A stretch of DNA of 64,000 bases, from assembly GCF_000236685.1 (NCBI RefSeq), contig NC_016633.1, forward strand, positions 2,046,001-2,110,000, in the 5' to 3' direction. The DNA is from Sphaerochaeta pleomorpha str. Grapes (GTDB lineage: Bacteria; Spirochaetota; Spirochaetia; Sphaerochaetales; Sphaerochaetaceae). Each line of letters opens with the position of its first letter. Within the stretch, counting starts at the first letter, position 1. The position numbers and the translations under genes were made by a program. The notes under the pieces were generated by a model, which saw only the letters and a program-made list of their open reading frames with translations, ran no database searches and had not been told where the DNA came from. Shown here one piece after another: positions 43,104-51,957 of the stretch.

Positions 43104-44390
43104 CTAGATGCATTGTATGTCAGCATTGAGCGAAGTCATCAATTCAAAGAAGTTTGGGAAGGAAACAGCAGCATATTCGGCATTCTCAATTTCCGACGTT
43201 CCCTCGGCAATCAAAGCGGCAACAGTAGATGCCATTACGATACGATGGTCATGATGCCCTGAAATGGCTGTACCATGGAGATGAGAATGATAGATTGTCA
43301 GAGAATCAGGGGTCTCCTCAAACCGCGCACCCATCTTAGTCAATTCTTCCTTGATGGATTTGGCCCTGTCAGTCTCTTTCAGGCGACAGGCCCCAATGTT
43401 CTCAAGAACCGTCTTTCCCTGGGCATAACACCCAAGCACAGCAAGAATGGGGACTGCATCAGGTGTTCCGCTACAGTCAATCGTGATACCCTGTAAGGGA
43501 TTTCCCCCTTCGATCACGATACCGCCCCTACCGTTATCAATAACAGTGACAGAGGCACCCATATCTTTAAGTATTTGCACAAAAGCAGTCTCTCCTGCGA
43601 AATCCCCAAGGTCAAGACCTTTGAAGGTAACTTTCGACCCTTTGGTTATGGCAGAGGCAATCATAGGGTACCCAGAGGAACCCCAATCGCCAGGAAGCGT
43701 ATAGGTAAAAGCTTTGAACTTTTGATTCCCCCGGACAAAGAACTCGTCATATCCCCTGTTCTCAACCTCAATGCCGGCAATTTTCAGCATTCCAATGGTC
43801 ATATCCACATAGGGGCGCTCAAGCAAATCGGTTTCTTCGATGGTCGTATCACCTTCAGCTAGGGCACAGGCACAGAGAAAGGGAGTCATCCACTGGGAGT
43901 TTACCCCAGGCAAGGAAACCCTCCCGCCTTTGATGGGACCCTTGACTACAACAGGCGCACTACCCGTACCACGGGTAGAGAAGGCTTTTCCACCGAGGGC
44001 ATTGATTGCGTCAAGCATAGGCTGGGCAGGACGATAGCAAATCTGGTAATCACCGGTCAAAACACTGTATCCAGGGATTAGGGAACAGAGAGCGAGGACA
44101 AAATAAAAACCGGTACCGGAGTTCTCCGCGTCAAGAACACATGCAGGCACAGCCAGGGTTCCTCCGGTACCTTCAATAATCCATTTCGTATTGTCACTTG
44201 TATCAATTTTCGCCCCAAGGGCTCGCATCATGTTTACTATCGAGAAACTGTCTAAATTGGTAAGGGGATTGACCAAGGTCGAAACTCCTTCAGCAAGAGA
44301 ACCGAATATGATTCCGCGGGCAGTTCCCGACTTGTTTCCTGGTATGGTTGCTGAACCCGACAGAGTTGAGGCTTTGACTATAAATTTCAA
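43104..44390 (-). CDS. aroA: 3-phosphoshikimate 1-carboxyvinyltransferase (EPSP synthase)
   Basis: This enzyme of about 429 residues makes EPSP from shikimate-3-phosphate and PEP. It has GNKSGTARGIIFGSLAEG (substrate-binding Lys at the N-terminus), LDAENSGTGFYFVLAL (region around the usual NAGTA(M/T)R, here changed), LPGDWGSSGYP and KETDRAKSIKEEL, HDHRIVMA. TTG 44390 is proposed as start because GGAGG ends 9 nt before it, whereas ATG 44399 directly abuts that GGAGG. The NSGTGFYF segment departs from the NAGTAMRP consensus involved in PEP/glyphosate binding. It heads the TRAP operon. Confidence 0.88.
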   Translation of the reverse strand: MKFIVKASTLSGSATIPGNKSGTARGIIFGSLAEGVSTLVNPLTNLDSFSIVNMMRALGAKIDTSDNTKWIIEGTGGTLAVPACVLDAENSGTGFYFVLALCSLIPGYSVLTGDYQICYRPAQPMLDAINALGGKAFSTRGTGSAPVVVKGPIKGGRVSLPGVNSQWMTPFLCACALAEGDTTIEETDLLERPYVDMTIGMLKIAGIEVENRGYDEFFVRGNQKFKAFTYTLPGDWGSSGYPMIASAITKGSKVTFKGLDLGDFAGETAFVQILKDMGASVTVIDNGRGGIVIEGGNPLQGITIDCSGTPDAVPILAVLGCYAQGKTVLENIGACRLKETDRAKSIKEELTKMGARFEETPDSLTIYHSHLHGTAISGHHDHRIVMASTVAALIAEGTSEIENAEYAAVSFPNFFELMTSLNADIQCI

Positions 44391-44414
44391 AATTACCATC
44401 CTCCAAAACTTCAA

Positions 44415-44429
44415 TTGATTAACGTTTTC
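44415..44429. promoter_or_regulatory. Candidate regulator site 1 (aroA side)
   Basis: TTGATTAACGTTTTC, whose core AACGTT is the usual centre of LacI-family operators. It lies 25 bp from the aroA TTG. Confidence 0.45.
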
Positions 44430-44588
44430 ACTTAACAAACACAATCATACCACAGAGTTTGTATCTGTCAAATTAAATAAAATTTATTTTATTTTATTAT
44501 ATATTAATAATTTATATATTTTCTACTGCATTTATATTGAAATATATTCAGTTGAAAATAAAAGAACATATCGTAATTTTAAATAATA

Positions 44589-44603
44589 TTGATTAACATT
44601 TCC
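44589..44603. promoter_or_regulatory. Candidate regulator site 2 (lacI side)
   Basis: TTGATTAACATTTCC is a 13/15 match to site 1, in the same orientation. It ends 9 bp before the -35 box of the lacI promoter. Confidence 0.45.
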
Positions 44604-44612
44604 ATTATTTAA

Positions 44613-44641
44613 TTGAGTGTTTCATTGTTCTTGTGTATACT
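44613..44641 (+). promoter_or_regulatory. lacI promoter, leaderless type
   Basis: TTGAGT (44613-44618), 17 bp, TATACT (44636-44641), then 7 nt to ATG 44649. No Shine-Dalgarno is present. An upstream in-frame TTG lies inside the -35 and is excluded. Confidence 0.75.
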
Positions 44642-44648
44642 ATATGCC

Positions 44649-45716
44649 ATGAGCAATACAGAAAAACCCCTCTATTCCATCAAGGACATTTCCAGACTCA
44701 GCGGAGTCTCTATCGCTACCTTATCCAGATATTTCAATGGCCAGTCCATTAGGCTTTCCAACGAAGAGAAAGTGAAGAAAGTGCTTGAAGAAACAGGATA
44801 TCGACCGAGTATTGCGGCTCGTTTCATGAAGGGGAGCTCATCAGGGGTAATTGGATTGATCGTACCGGAGATTAACCATCCTTTCTTTGCCATGATCGCG
44901 GAAGGTGTCATGCAGGAAGCAAGGAGCAAGGGGCAATTGGTTCTCTGTGGTTCAAGTGCCGGTTCCATCGATATCGAAAGACAGGTAATCGACCAGTTTT
45001 CCCAGTCAATCCTAGATGGATTGATTTACATACCGGTAGCAAAAGCAGAAAACCTACCTGCAATCGAGAATTTCAGGAATCTTCCCTTGGTCATTACCGC
45101 CAGAAAGAATATCATCAAGGGGGTACCCCATATTTATCATGACGGGGAAAAAGGCGGCTATCTTTCCACTCGGTACCTCATCCAGCTGGGAAGAAAGCGA
45201 ATAGGGTTTATTGCAAGCTTCTGGGACCCGCCTTGCGCAAACACCGAGCTACTCTCTTTCATGGAACAGCCTGCAAGCAACACCTTTTCCTCTGTCGACC
45301 GTTTCAGGGGATATGTAAAGGCCTTGAAGGAAGCAAACATACCCTATGACCCTGATCTGGTTGTCGTAACCGGCTACGGACATAAAAGCGGCGTCGATGC
45401 GGCAACCTCCCTCATCGGTCGTTTTTCAGGATGCAACGGGATCATTGCCATGACCCAGGCAGTGGCAAACGGTTGTGCCTCCCAGTTCAAGAGACAAGGG
45501 TATACAATCCCTTCCGATATTTCCATAATCCTCTTTGATGCAAACGAAAGCAAAGCAGACTATACGTTCACCAGTATAGAATTGCATTTGATTGAGATGG
45601 GAAGGGAGTCAGTAAGATCGCTTAATGGCCTCATAGAAGGGAAACCGGTAAGCAGCATCTGCCTTGACGTAGAGCTTTGTGTACGTGACACCACTGCAAT
45701 ATTGAAACACACCTAA
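44649..45716 (+). CDS. LacI-family transcriptional regulator
   Basis: This 355-residue protein has an N-terminal HTH (YSIKDISRLSGVSIATLSRYFNG, residues 8-30), then RPSIAARFMKGSSSGVIGLIVPEINHPFFAMIAEGVMQ starting the sugar-binding-like domain. It diverges from aroA-TAXI-TRAP and is convergent with a nucleoside hydrolase gene. Repeats at both ends of the shared gap make it a candidate regulator of the aroA-TRAP operon and of itself. The effector is unknown. Confidence 0.9.
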   Translation: MSNTEKPLYSIKDISRLSGVSIATLSRYFNGQSIRLSNEEKVKKVLEETGYRPSIAARFMKGSSSGVIGLIVPEINHPFFAMIAEGVMQEARSKGQLVLCGSSAGSIDIERQVIDQFSQSILDGLIYIPVAKAENLPAIENFRNLPLVITARKNIIKGVPHIYHDGEKGGYLSTRYLIQLGRKRIGFIASFWDPPCANTELLSFMEQPASNTFSSVDRFRGYVKALKEANIPYDPDLVVVTGYGHKSGVDAATSLIGRFSGCNGIIAMTQAVANGCASQFKRQGYTIPSDISIILFDANESKADYTFTSIELHLIEMGRESVRSLNGLIEGKPVSSICLDVELCVRDTTAILKHT

Positions 45717-45723
45717 AGACATT

Positions 45724-46665
45724 TCAACAATCTACCAGAAGGGAATCAAAAAGAAGCTTCTTGAATTTTTGCCCATCAATCTTTTCGATTATGGTGGCAT
45801 TGGAACTTTTTCCCAACACATTCTGCCAGTCGATGACCAATTGTCCCTGGGTTACCGAGTCATCGCAGCTCATCTGGCAGAAAGCCTCTCTTTGCTTCTC
45901 AATAATGGATGGATGCAAAAATGCAATCATTGCCGTAGGATCTGGAAGGTCGAATCCAATACGCCCCCAATATTTAGCATTGAGTTCCACAAGGGTCTTG
46001 TTGCACCTTAACGCAAACCGTGAGGTCTCAGATCCTTTTTCAAGGGTTTTCATGTCCTTTTCGTTTAAAAAGGTCTCATCGGTACTCACATCCCATCCAA
46101 TAAACTGTGGTTTCAGGTTTGCATCAAGGACAATCTGGGCGGCATGGGGATCAACAAACAAATTGAATTCTGCAACTGGGGTAATATTACCGATCTTGCT
46201 ACCGGCTCCCCCCATGACCCACACACTTGACAGGAGGGAAGAAAGGTTTGGCTCCAAAATGGCAGCAAGGGCCAGATTGGTCAGGGGACCAAGGGTTATC
46301 AAGTCAATCTCACCGGGATATTTTCTTGCCAAGCTGACAATGGCATTGGCGGCATGTTCCTCCTGGGCAACCCCCTTTTGACTGGGAAGCAGCATTTCTC
46401 CCATTCCATCTGAACCATGGACATACTCTGAGGTGAACAACTCCTTACACAAAGGCTTTTGCGCCCCCATATAGACCGGAGGCTCATAGGTTCCAGCTTT
46501 TTCAATGCTGACAAAGGCATTCTTTACACAAAGTTCCAGAGGGAGGTTTCCCGCAACAACGGTAATAGCCTCAATCACAACATCACTTTGACGCAAGGCA
46601 TACAACAAGGCAACCACATCATCAGATGCAGTATCAGTATCAATAACAATCCGTCTTCTCTGCAT
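45724..46665 (-). CDS. Inosine/uridine-preferring nucleoside hydrolase
   Basis: This 313-residue enzyme cleaves nucleosides to base and ribose. The Ca2+-binding N-terminus is RRIVIDTDTASDDVVALLYAL, with LVRGPL-like LGPLTNLALAAIL and VMGGAG...EFNLFVDPHAA as further family landmarks. Met 46665 is the start because AAGGAG precedes it; a longer ORF start has none. It diverges from a Crp-like regulator gene across about 90 bp. Confidence 0.9.
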   Translation of the reverse strand: MQRRRIVIDTDTASDDVVALLYALRQSDVVIEAITVVAGNLPLELCVKNAFVSIEKAGTYEPPVYMGAQKPLCKELFTSEYVHGSDGMGEMLLPSQKGVAQEEHAANAIVSLARKYPGEIDLITLGPLTNLALAAILEPNLSSLLSSVWVMGGAGSKIGNITPVAEFNLFVDPHAAQIVLDANLKPQFIGWDVSTDETFLNEKDMKTLEKGSETSRFALRCNKTLVELNAKYWGRIGFDLPDPTAMIAFLHPSIIEKQREAFCQMSCDDSVTQGQLVIDWQNVLGKSSNATIIEKIDGQKFKKLLFDSLLVDC

Positions 46666-46754
46666 ACTTCTCTCCTTTTCGACTGTCTTATGGTACAGTA
46701 TTAAGGAATCTGAGAAAAACCTACAGGACATTTGTCCCAAGAAGGATCAATAGC

Positions 46755-47372
46755 ATGGAAATCCCGGATCGTACGGCAACCTATGCATTTGGAAGACTTT
46801 TACAAGAACGGTTAAAATCAAGGCATTTTCTTCCAAACCAAAGAATTATTACAGAAGGCGAGAAGCTTGGACAGGTATTCCTCCTGTGCTCAGGCATAGT
46901 ACGAGTGTCCCTTATTACCAGCCAGGGAGAATCGGTAGTACTCAGTATCGAACGTCCTCCAAGTGTTTTGGGAGCCATGGAGATGCTACAGGGAAATCTT
47001 TCCCTCTCATCAGTCGAAGCAGTCTCTGAAGTGACTTGCCTTTCCATGTCAGAAGAAGCTTTCCACCGATACGGGAACAATGACCTACAATTTCTCTCTC
47101 TCCTGGCAAAAGACCTCTCAGGGAAACTCTTAAAAACATCAGACCTTTCTGCAAGGAAAAACACGCCGGTACGCAACCGGGTCGCCTGGTATCTGTTGCA
47201 TTCCTTTGACAATGGGGAAGTCCAGCTCAATAAAAATGATATGGCTTCATTTCTAGGCACCACGGAACGGCATCTAAACCGCCAGTTGAAATTCTTCAAG
47301 GACAGTGGGGTGGCCTGTTTTCCTACAATCCTGGACAAAGAAACCTTACAATCCTTTACCCAGGATGTATGA
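46755..47372 (+). CDS. Crp/Fnr-family transcriptional regulator
   Basis: This 205-residue protein has a cyclic-nucleotide-binding-like beta-barrel (about 20-115; ITEGEKLGQVFLLCSGIVRVSL), a long helix, and a C-terminal HTH (LNKNDMASFLGTTERHLNRQLKFFKDSG). It lacks the Fnr cysteines and the Crp cAMP-binding PFGE..R motif, so the effector differs. A Shine-Dalgarno (AAGAAGGA) precedes the ATG. It may control the divergent nucleoside hydrolase gene. A strong hairpin follows the stop. Confidence 0.85.
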   Translation: MEIPDRTATYAFGRLLQERLKSRHFLPNQRIITEGEKLGQVFLLCSGIVRVSLITSQGESVVLSIERPPSVLGAMEMLQGNLSLSSVEAVSEVTCLSMSEEAFHRYGNNDLQFLSLLAKDLSGKLLKTSDLSARKNTPVRNRVAWYLLHSFDNGEVQLNKNDMASFLGTTERHLNRQLKFFKDSGVACFPTILDKETLQSFTQDV

Positions 47373-47380
47373 GTCCTATA

Positions 47381-47429
47381 CTGACCAAAAAGGGTCATCC
47401 CGCTTCCACGGGACAACCCTTTTGGTCAG
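47381..47429. terminator. Bidirectional terminator between the Crp-like gene and gpmI
   Basis: A long, near-perfect stem runs from CTGACCAAAA(A)GGGT (47381-47395) to ACCCTTTTGGTCAG (47416-47429), with inner TCCCG/CGGGA. A-rich and T-rich flanks lie on both sides. It serves the two convergent genes. Confidence 0.8.
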
Positions 47430-47452
47430 TTATTTAGCAAATATCACCCTAC

Positions 47453-49099
47453 TTAGTTCAGGTTGATAATACTCTTGTCGTAATCCTCAGGGGCATCATA
47501 TCCCATCAAGTTCATACAAGTAGCAGGAATGCTGCTGATTCCCAGCCCTGCATTCAGTTCCTTGGAGTATTCTCCATTGTATGCACTGTCAACGATGATA
47601 CAGGGAACAGGGTTGAGCGAATGGGAGGTCTTCGACTGGGGATCCCCGTTTTCCTTGAACTTCACATCGCCGTTCTTTGCATGTTCAAACATATCGTCGG
47701 CGTTTCCGTGGTCTGCAGTAATTACCATGACCCCGCCAGCCTTCGATACAGCCTGGTAGATACGGCCGATTTGCAAATCCATGGCTTCCATGGAACAGAC
47801 AACAGCCTCAAAATTCCCTGTATGCCCGACCATATCACCGTTGGGGAAATTCAATTTGATAAAGTCCCATTTTCCCGCTTCCACCTCAGCGATAACCCGG
47901 TCTGCAATCTCTGCACATTTCATCCAGGGCCTTTGCTCGAACGGAAGGATATCCGAAGGAATCTCTACATATTCTTCCAGCTTATCATCAAACTTTCCGC
48001 TCCGGTTGCCATTGAAGAAATAGGTGACATGGCCGAACTTCTGGGTCTCACTGATAGAGAATTGTTTGACAGAAGAGGCACACAGGTATTCTGCCATGGT
48101 CTTGTCAATAGCCGGTGGCTGGACAAGGTACTGGGCAGGAAGATGCAAGTCCCCGTCATACTCCATCATACCTGCATACTCAACGGCAGGACGGCGCTTG
48201 CGGTCGAACTCGGTAAGGTTTTCAGCTTCAAAGGCCTTGGTAATCTCCAGGGCACGGTCACCGCGGAAATTGAAAAGGATAACACTATCGCCATCTTCGA
48301 TGGTACCAACCGGTTTCCCGTCTTTTGCAATGACAAACGGAGGCAGGTCCTGGTCAATCGCGCCGGTTTCTGCACGCAAGGTATTTATCGCCTCATGAGC
48401 GCTTGAAAAAGAACGGCCTTCACCAAGGACATGGGTTTCCCAACCTTTTTTCACCATATCCCAATTTGCATTATAACGGTCCATGGTGATTACCATTCTT
48501 CCACCGCCACTTGCGATCATGGCATCAAAGGATTCGTCGCTTAGTTCCTTCAAGAAAGCTGCGAACGGATCAAAGAACTCGAGGGCACTGAGTTCACCTA
48601 CGTCGCGACCGTCGAGAAGCGCGTGGACCCTGACCTTTTTTACCCCGTCCGCCTTTGCCTGCAGGACCATTGCCTTGAGGTTCTCGATATTCGAGTGAAC
48701 GTTTCCATCGCTAAGCAAACCGATAAAATGCAGGGTTGAGTTCTTGGTCTTGGTATTTCCGATCAACTTTGTCCAGGTATTGCCTTGAAACATAGCCTTG
48801 GTTTCAATGGAAGAGGCAACAAGCTTTGCCCCTTGGGCAAAGACGCGACCGCAACCCATGGCATTGTGTCCCACTTCGCTATTTCCCATATCATCATCGG
48901 AAGGGAGCCCTACTGCCAAACCATGGGCTTTCAGTTTTGTCCAGGGGGAAGTCTTGTACAATTTATTGAGGTTGTTCGTCAAAGCAGCGGCAACGCCGTC
49001 GCCTTCCTTATATTTTCCAAAGCCAACGCCATCCATGATGACAAGGACTACCGGACCCTTGCGGGAAATTTTCCCGTTCTTTTTCAATGCATCAACCAT
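47453..49099 (-). CDS. gpmI: Cofactor-independent phosphoglycerate mutase
   Basis: This 548-residue glycolytic enzyme of the alkaline-phosphatase superfamily interconverts 3- and 2-phosphoglycerate. VLVIMDGVGFG carries the first metal Asp (D23). The phosphorylated Ser is S74 in MGNSEVGHNAMGCGRVFAQG. ITADHGNADDM and KTSHSLNPVP supply later ligands. It is slightly longer than the common 510-residue form. AAGGAG precedes the ATG. Confidence 0.94.
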   Translation of the reverse strand: MVDALKKNGKISRKGPVVLVIMDGVGFGKYKEGDGVAAALTNNLNKLYKTSPWTKLKAHGLAVGLPSDDDMGNSEVGHNAMGCGRVFAQGAKLVASSIETKAMFQGNTWTKLIGNTKTKNSTLHFIGLLSDGNVHSNIENLKAMVLQAKADGVKKVRVHALLDGRDVGELSALEFFDPFAAFLKELSDESFDAMIASGGGRMVITMDRYNANWDMVKKGWETHVLGEGRSFSSAHEAINTLRAETGAIDQDLPPFVIAKDGKPVGTIEDGDSVILFNFRGDRALEITKAFEAENLTEFDRKRRPAVEYAGMMEYDGDLHLPAQYLVQPPAIDKTMAEYLCASSVKQFSISETQKFGHVTYFFNGNRSGKFDDKLEEYVEIPSDILPFEQRPWMKCAEIADRVIAEVEAGKWDFIKLNFPNGDMVGHTGNFEAVVCSMEAMDLQIGRIYQAVSKAGGVMVITADHGNADDMFEHAKNGDVKFKENGDPQSKTSHSLNPVPCIIVDSAYNGEYSKELNAGLGISSIPATCMNLMGYDAPEDYDKSIINLN

Positions 49100-49130
49100 A
49101 TCTGAGACTCCTTGTTCTTTTAGTTTTATT

Positions 49131-50903
49131 CTATAGGGGAAGCGTCGAAGCCCTCAAATACGCCTGGGCCTCAGCATCTACCAAATCCTTCAATTCTTCA
49201 AACACCCATTGGTGGTACTGGTCCACCATGGAAATCTCCATCTTACTGAGCATAGCCTTGTCTATCAATTTGCGTTCCAACGGACAAAGGGTCAATACCT
49301 CAAATCCATAGAACTGGCCAAACTCAGTTTTCACATCTTCCTGGACAACTACAAGGTTTTCTATGCGAATCCCATGTTTGCCTTCCTTGTACAGTCCGGG
49401 TTCATCACTGAGTATCATGCCGGGCTTCAAGGGGATATCGATGGGTTTTGTATTGATTACCTGGGGTCCCTCGTGCACATTGAGTCTAAACCCTACCCCG
49501 TGGCCTGTACCATGGAAATAAGTCATCCCATTCTGCCACAGGAATTGCCTGGCAAGGATGTCGAGCTGATAACCACAGGTTCCCTGGGGAAAGCGTACGG
49601 AGGCCAATGCCAGATTTCCCTTCAGCACCAATGTATAGTCGTGCCTCTGTTCTTCTGTAGCCTCACCAAAGAGAATGGTCCTGGTTATATCGGTCATGCC
49701 GAATTCATACATTCCACCGGTATCGAGAACAAGCAGGCCGTTTTTCTCAATTTTGGCTGAACTTTCTTTGGTAGCACTGTAATGACACATTGCCCCATGT
49801 TCACCAAAACCGGAAATAGGGCCAAAGGATTCACCAATACAGCCTTTATTCCGGAGCCTTTGTTGCAAAAGCAAATCAGAGACTGCTATTTCATCATACT
49901 GGGGGTTTTCAGTATCGAGACGTGCAAAAAAATTCACCATTGCAACGCCATCCAGCAGATGAGCCCTTCGCATACCCTCAAGCTCAGTCTCGTTTTTACA
50001 GGCTTTCAGGTCGGTCGTAAAATCCCTGCCTGTTACAATTTTAGCCTTCCCCAAAGCTGTGGAAACCAACATATTGGTCTTTTCGGGATTACAATACACT
50101 GTATCGCTTTCCTTGATGACCGAAGCTATTGTTTCACTGGCTTTTTCGTAGGGAACAATAGTCAAATCCTCCCCGACAGAAGCGAGAAGATCGGGGGAGA
50201 ACCTCGAAGGATCGGTAAAAAGCCAGGCTTTATCTGTTCCGAGAAGCAAATAGGAAAGGAAGACAGGGCTATAGGAAATATCATTCCCCCTGAGGTTCGT
50301 TACCCAGGCAATATCATCAAGGGATGAAATAAGTGTATAGGTACAATTCTTCTGGACCATCGCCAGTCGGACCATGGTGGTCTTCTGCAAACGGGTGAAC
50401 CCAGCAACCCCTGCCTCGAGTTCAAGAAGCGCTGTATTGGGCACTGCAGGTCTATCAAGCCATATTTCATCGAGATAGTCAGGACAGGAAATCAGCTCTA
50501 CACCCCTTTCAAGGAAAGCCATTTCCATTTTTTCCTTTGCAGAAACCATCAGAGTAGCACCGTCGATGCCTACCTTGCTCTTCTCGTCCATTGTCTGGGC
50601 AAGATAGGAAACAGGGTCGAGCACGTTGGGAGTATCGAGTTTCATGAGGGTAAAACAGCTGTTTTCAATCTGTTTCGCTCCTTGGATAAAATAGCGGGAA
50701 TCGACCCAAAGAAGCGCCTGGTCCTTGGTTATGACCACAGTACCGGCACTGCCGGAAAACCCACTTATCCATTCGCGACTTCTCCAGCGGGGGCATACAT
50801 ATTCACTCTGGTGAGGATCGGTTCCATTGACAATCCAAGCATCCAAACCTTCACGTTCCATAATCAAGCGTAATGCCTGAACCCTTTTATCTATAGTCTG
50901 CAT
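49131..50903 (-). CDS. Xaa-Pro aminopeptidase (M24B)
   Basis: This 590-residue cytoplasmic metallopeptidase removes N-terminal residues before proline. It has two creatinase-type N-terminal domains (ILRWSR-like DQALLWVDSRYFIQ), then the pita-bread catalytic domain. The metal ligands are Asp in LVLDTGG and MTDITRT, His in HGTGHGVGF, and Glu in LSDEPGLY and GIRIENL. Met 50903 (MQTIDKRV) with AAGGAG is preferred over a longer ORF start without one. The three-domain length matches eukaryote-like aminopeptidase P. Confidence 0.92.
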   Translation of the reverse strand: MQTIDKRVQALRLIMEREGLDAWIVNGTDPHQSEYVCPRWRSREWISGFSGSAGTVVITKDQALLWVDSRYFIQGAKQIENSCFTLMKLDTPNVLDPVSYLAQTMDEKSKVGIDGATLMVSAKEKMEMAFLERGVELISCPDYLDEIWLDRPAVPNTALLELEAGVAGFTRLQKTTMVRLAMVQKNCTYTLISSLDDIAWVTNLRGNDISYSPVFLSYLLLGTDKAWLFTDPSRFSPDLLASVGEDLTIVPYEKASETIASVIKESDTVYCNPEKTNMLVSTALGKAKIVTGRDFTTDLKACKNETELEGMRRAHLLDGVAMVNFFARLDTENPQYDEIAVSDLLLQQRLRNKGCIGESFGPISGFGEHGAMCHYSATKESSAKIEKNGLLVLDTGGMYEFGMTDITRTILFGEATEEQRHDYTLVLKGNLALASVRFPQGTCGYQLDILARQFLWQNGMTYFHGTGHGVGFRLNVHEGPQVINTKPIDIPLKPGMILSDEPGLYKEGKHGIRIENLVVVQEDVKTEFGQFYGFEVLTLCPLERKLIDKAMLSKMEISMVDQYHQWVFEELKDLVDAEAQAYLRASTLPL

Positions 50904-50923
50904 CCCATTCTCCTTGTCTGATA

Positions 50924-51874
50924 TCATACAGTTTTTTGAGATTTGTGTTTCAGCAAAACAAGGAAACCAATCCCAAAAAGAACCATTGCAAGACAAAATA
51001 ACTGTCCCATAGAAAAATTAAATACCGATTGGAAGAGAGCAATATTGCTATGCTCTTTCCCCAAAGCCAGAACATACCCGATGTTTTCATCCGGAGACCT
51101 GAAATACTCCAGGACAAACCTCACAGCCCCATACCCTATAAGGTAGGAGCAAAAACCAAAACCGTGGGGTTGTTTTGTTCTTTTCGGGCGGATAACGAAC
51201 CAAAGGAACAAAAACAGCAACACCCCTTCAAAGAGTGCTTCGTATAATTGGGAAGGGTGACGGGGCAAATTCAACAATTGACCCTGGGTATAGGGGATGG
51301 AAAGCGTATCGGCAATCTCCCTTACCCATGCATAATTTGTGGAAAAGCGCGAAGCCCCAGGAAATACCATTGCCCAGCTTTTGGTGGAAACCCTGCCAAA
51401 CAGCTCACCATTGATAAAATTTCCCAGCCTGCCAAACGTATACCCCAATGGGACAGCATAACAGACAGTGTCTGCCAGATGCAAAAAATCCAACTTGTTT
51501 TTCCGTTTGAAAACCCAAGCCCCAACAACGGCCCCGACAAGTCCCCCATGGTAACTCATACCAGGCAAGCCTACGAAACTACCGTTCGAGAAAGGCCAGA
51601 AAATCATCCAGGGATGGGTCCAGTAATACCAGGTTCCATCATAGACCAACACCGAGAACAGTCGTGCACCGACAACAAGGCCGATGATACAGGAAAGAAC
51701 CAGGTTCAAGGACTGGTCACTATCGAGGTTGATTTCCTTTTTCTGTGCCTGCAAACGAATTAAACCATAGGAAATCGAAAACGCAACCACATACATCAAG
51801 CCATACCATCGAAACGGCAAACCAGGGATTATTTCCGGGGAAATCCAACTGGGAAAGGTAATAAATAGGGTCAT
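50924..51874 (-). CDS. lgt: Prolipoprotein diacylglyceryl transferase
   Basis: This 316-residue membrane enzyme adds diacylglycerol to the lipobox Cys of lipoproteins such as the aapJ product. It has WYGLMYVVAFSISYGLIR, YHGGLVGAVVGAW with the essential His, and the signature GRLGNFINGELFGR. About seven membrane segments are seen. The start at 51874 (MTLFITFPSW) is set by the family N-terminus and by a promoter ending 6 nt before it; a longer ORF upstream would cross that promoter. Confidence 0.93.
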   Translation of the reverse strand: MTLFITFPSWISPEIIPGLPFRWYGLMYVVAFSISYGLIRLQAQKKEINLDSDQSLNLVLSCIIGLVVGARLFSVLVYDGTWYYWTHPWMIFWPFSNGSFVGLPGMSYHGGLVGAVVGAWVFKRKNKLDFLHLADTVCYAVPLGYTFGRLGNFINGELFGRVSTKSWAMVFPGASRFSTNYAWVREIADTLSIPYTQGQLLNLPRHPSQLYEALFEGVLLFLFLWFVIRPKRTKQPHGFGFCSYLIGYGAVRFVLEYFRSPDENIGYVLALGKEHSNIALFQSVFNFSMGQLFCLAMVLFGIGFLVLLKHKSQKTV

Positions 51875-51880
51875 GCGGCA

Positions 51881-51909
51881 AGTGTAATGTGCAATACACA
51901 CGTGGTCAA
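51881..51909 (-). promoter_or_regulatory. lgt promoter, leaderless type
   Basis: On the minus strand, TTGACC (51904-51909), 17 bp, TACACT (51881-51886), then 6 nt to ATG 51874. No Shine-Dalgarno is present. Confidence 0.7.
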
Positions 51910-51921
51910 TACTGCAAAGAG

Positions 51922-51950
51922 TAGCCACTTTTGCTATATTCATGTATATT
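51922..51950 (+). promoter_or_regulatory. S41 protease promoter, leaderless type
   Basis: TAGCCA (51922-51927), 17 bp, TATATT (51945-51950), then 7 nt to ATG 51958. The -35 box matches consensus at 4 of 6 positions. GGAAG lies in the 7-nt gap but would be excluded from a transcript starting at the ATG. Confidence 0.5.
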
Positions 51951-51957
51951 TGGAAGT

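Larger units (their letters stand above)
44400..44612. other. AT-rich divergent control region between aroA and lacI
   Basis: This stretch of about 210 bp is far richer in A+T than its surroundings, with runs such as AATAAAATTTATTTTATTTT. It carries two near-identical copies of TTGATTAAC(G/A)TTT(T/C)C, one near each end (44415 and 44589), flanking the aroA and lacI promoters. No ORF or RNA gene was seen. Confidence 0.6.

Noticed and set aside
47621-48406. 261-codon plus-strand ORF opposite gpmI
   Set aside because: It is antisense to highly conserved gpmI codons and has no domain or ribosome site.
51248-51763. 171-codon plus-strand ORF opposite lgt
   Set aside because: It is fully antisense to lgt, whose membrane topology and signature are clear.
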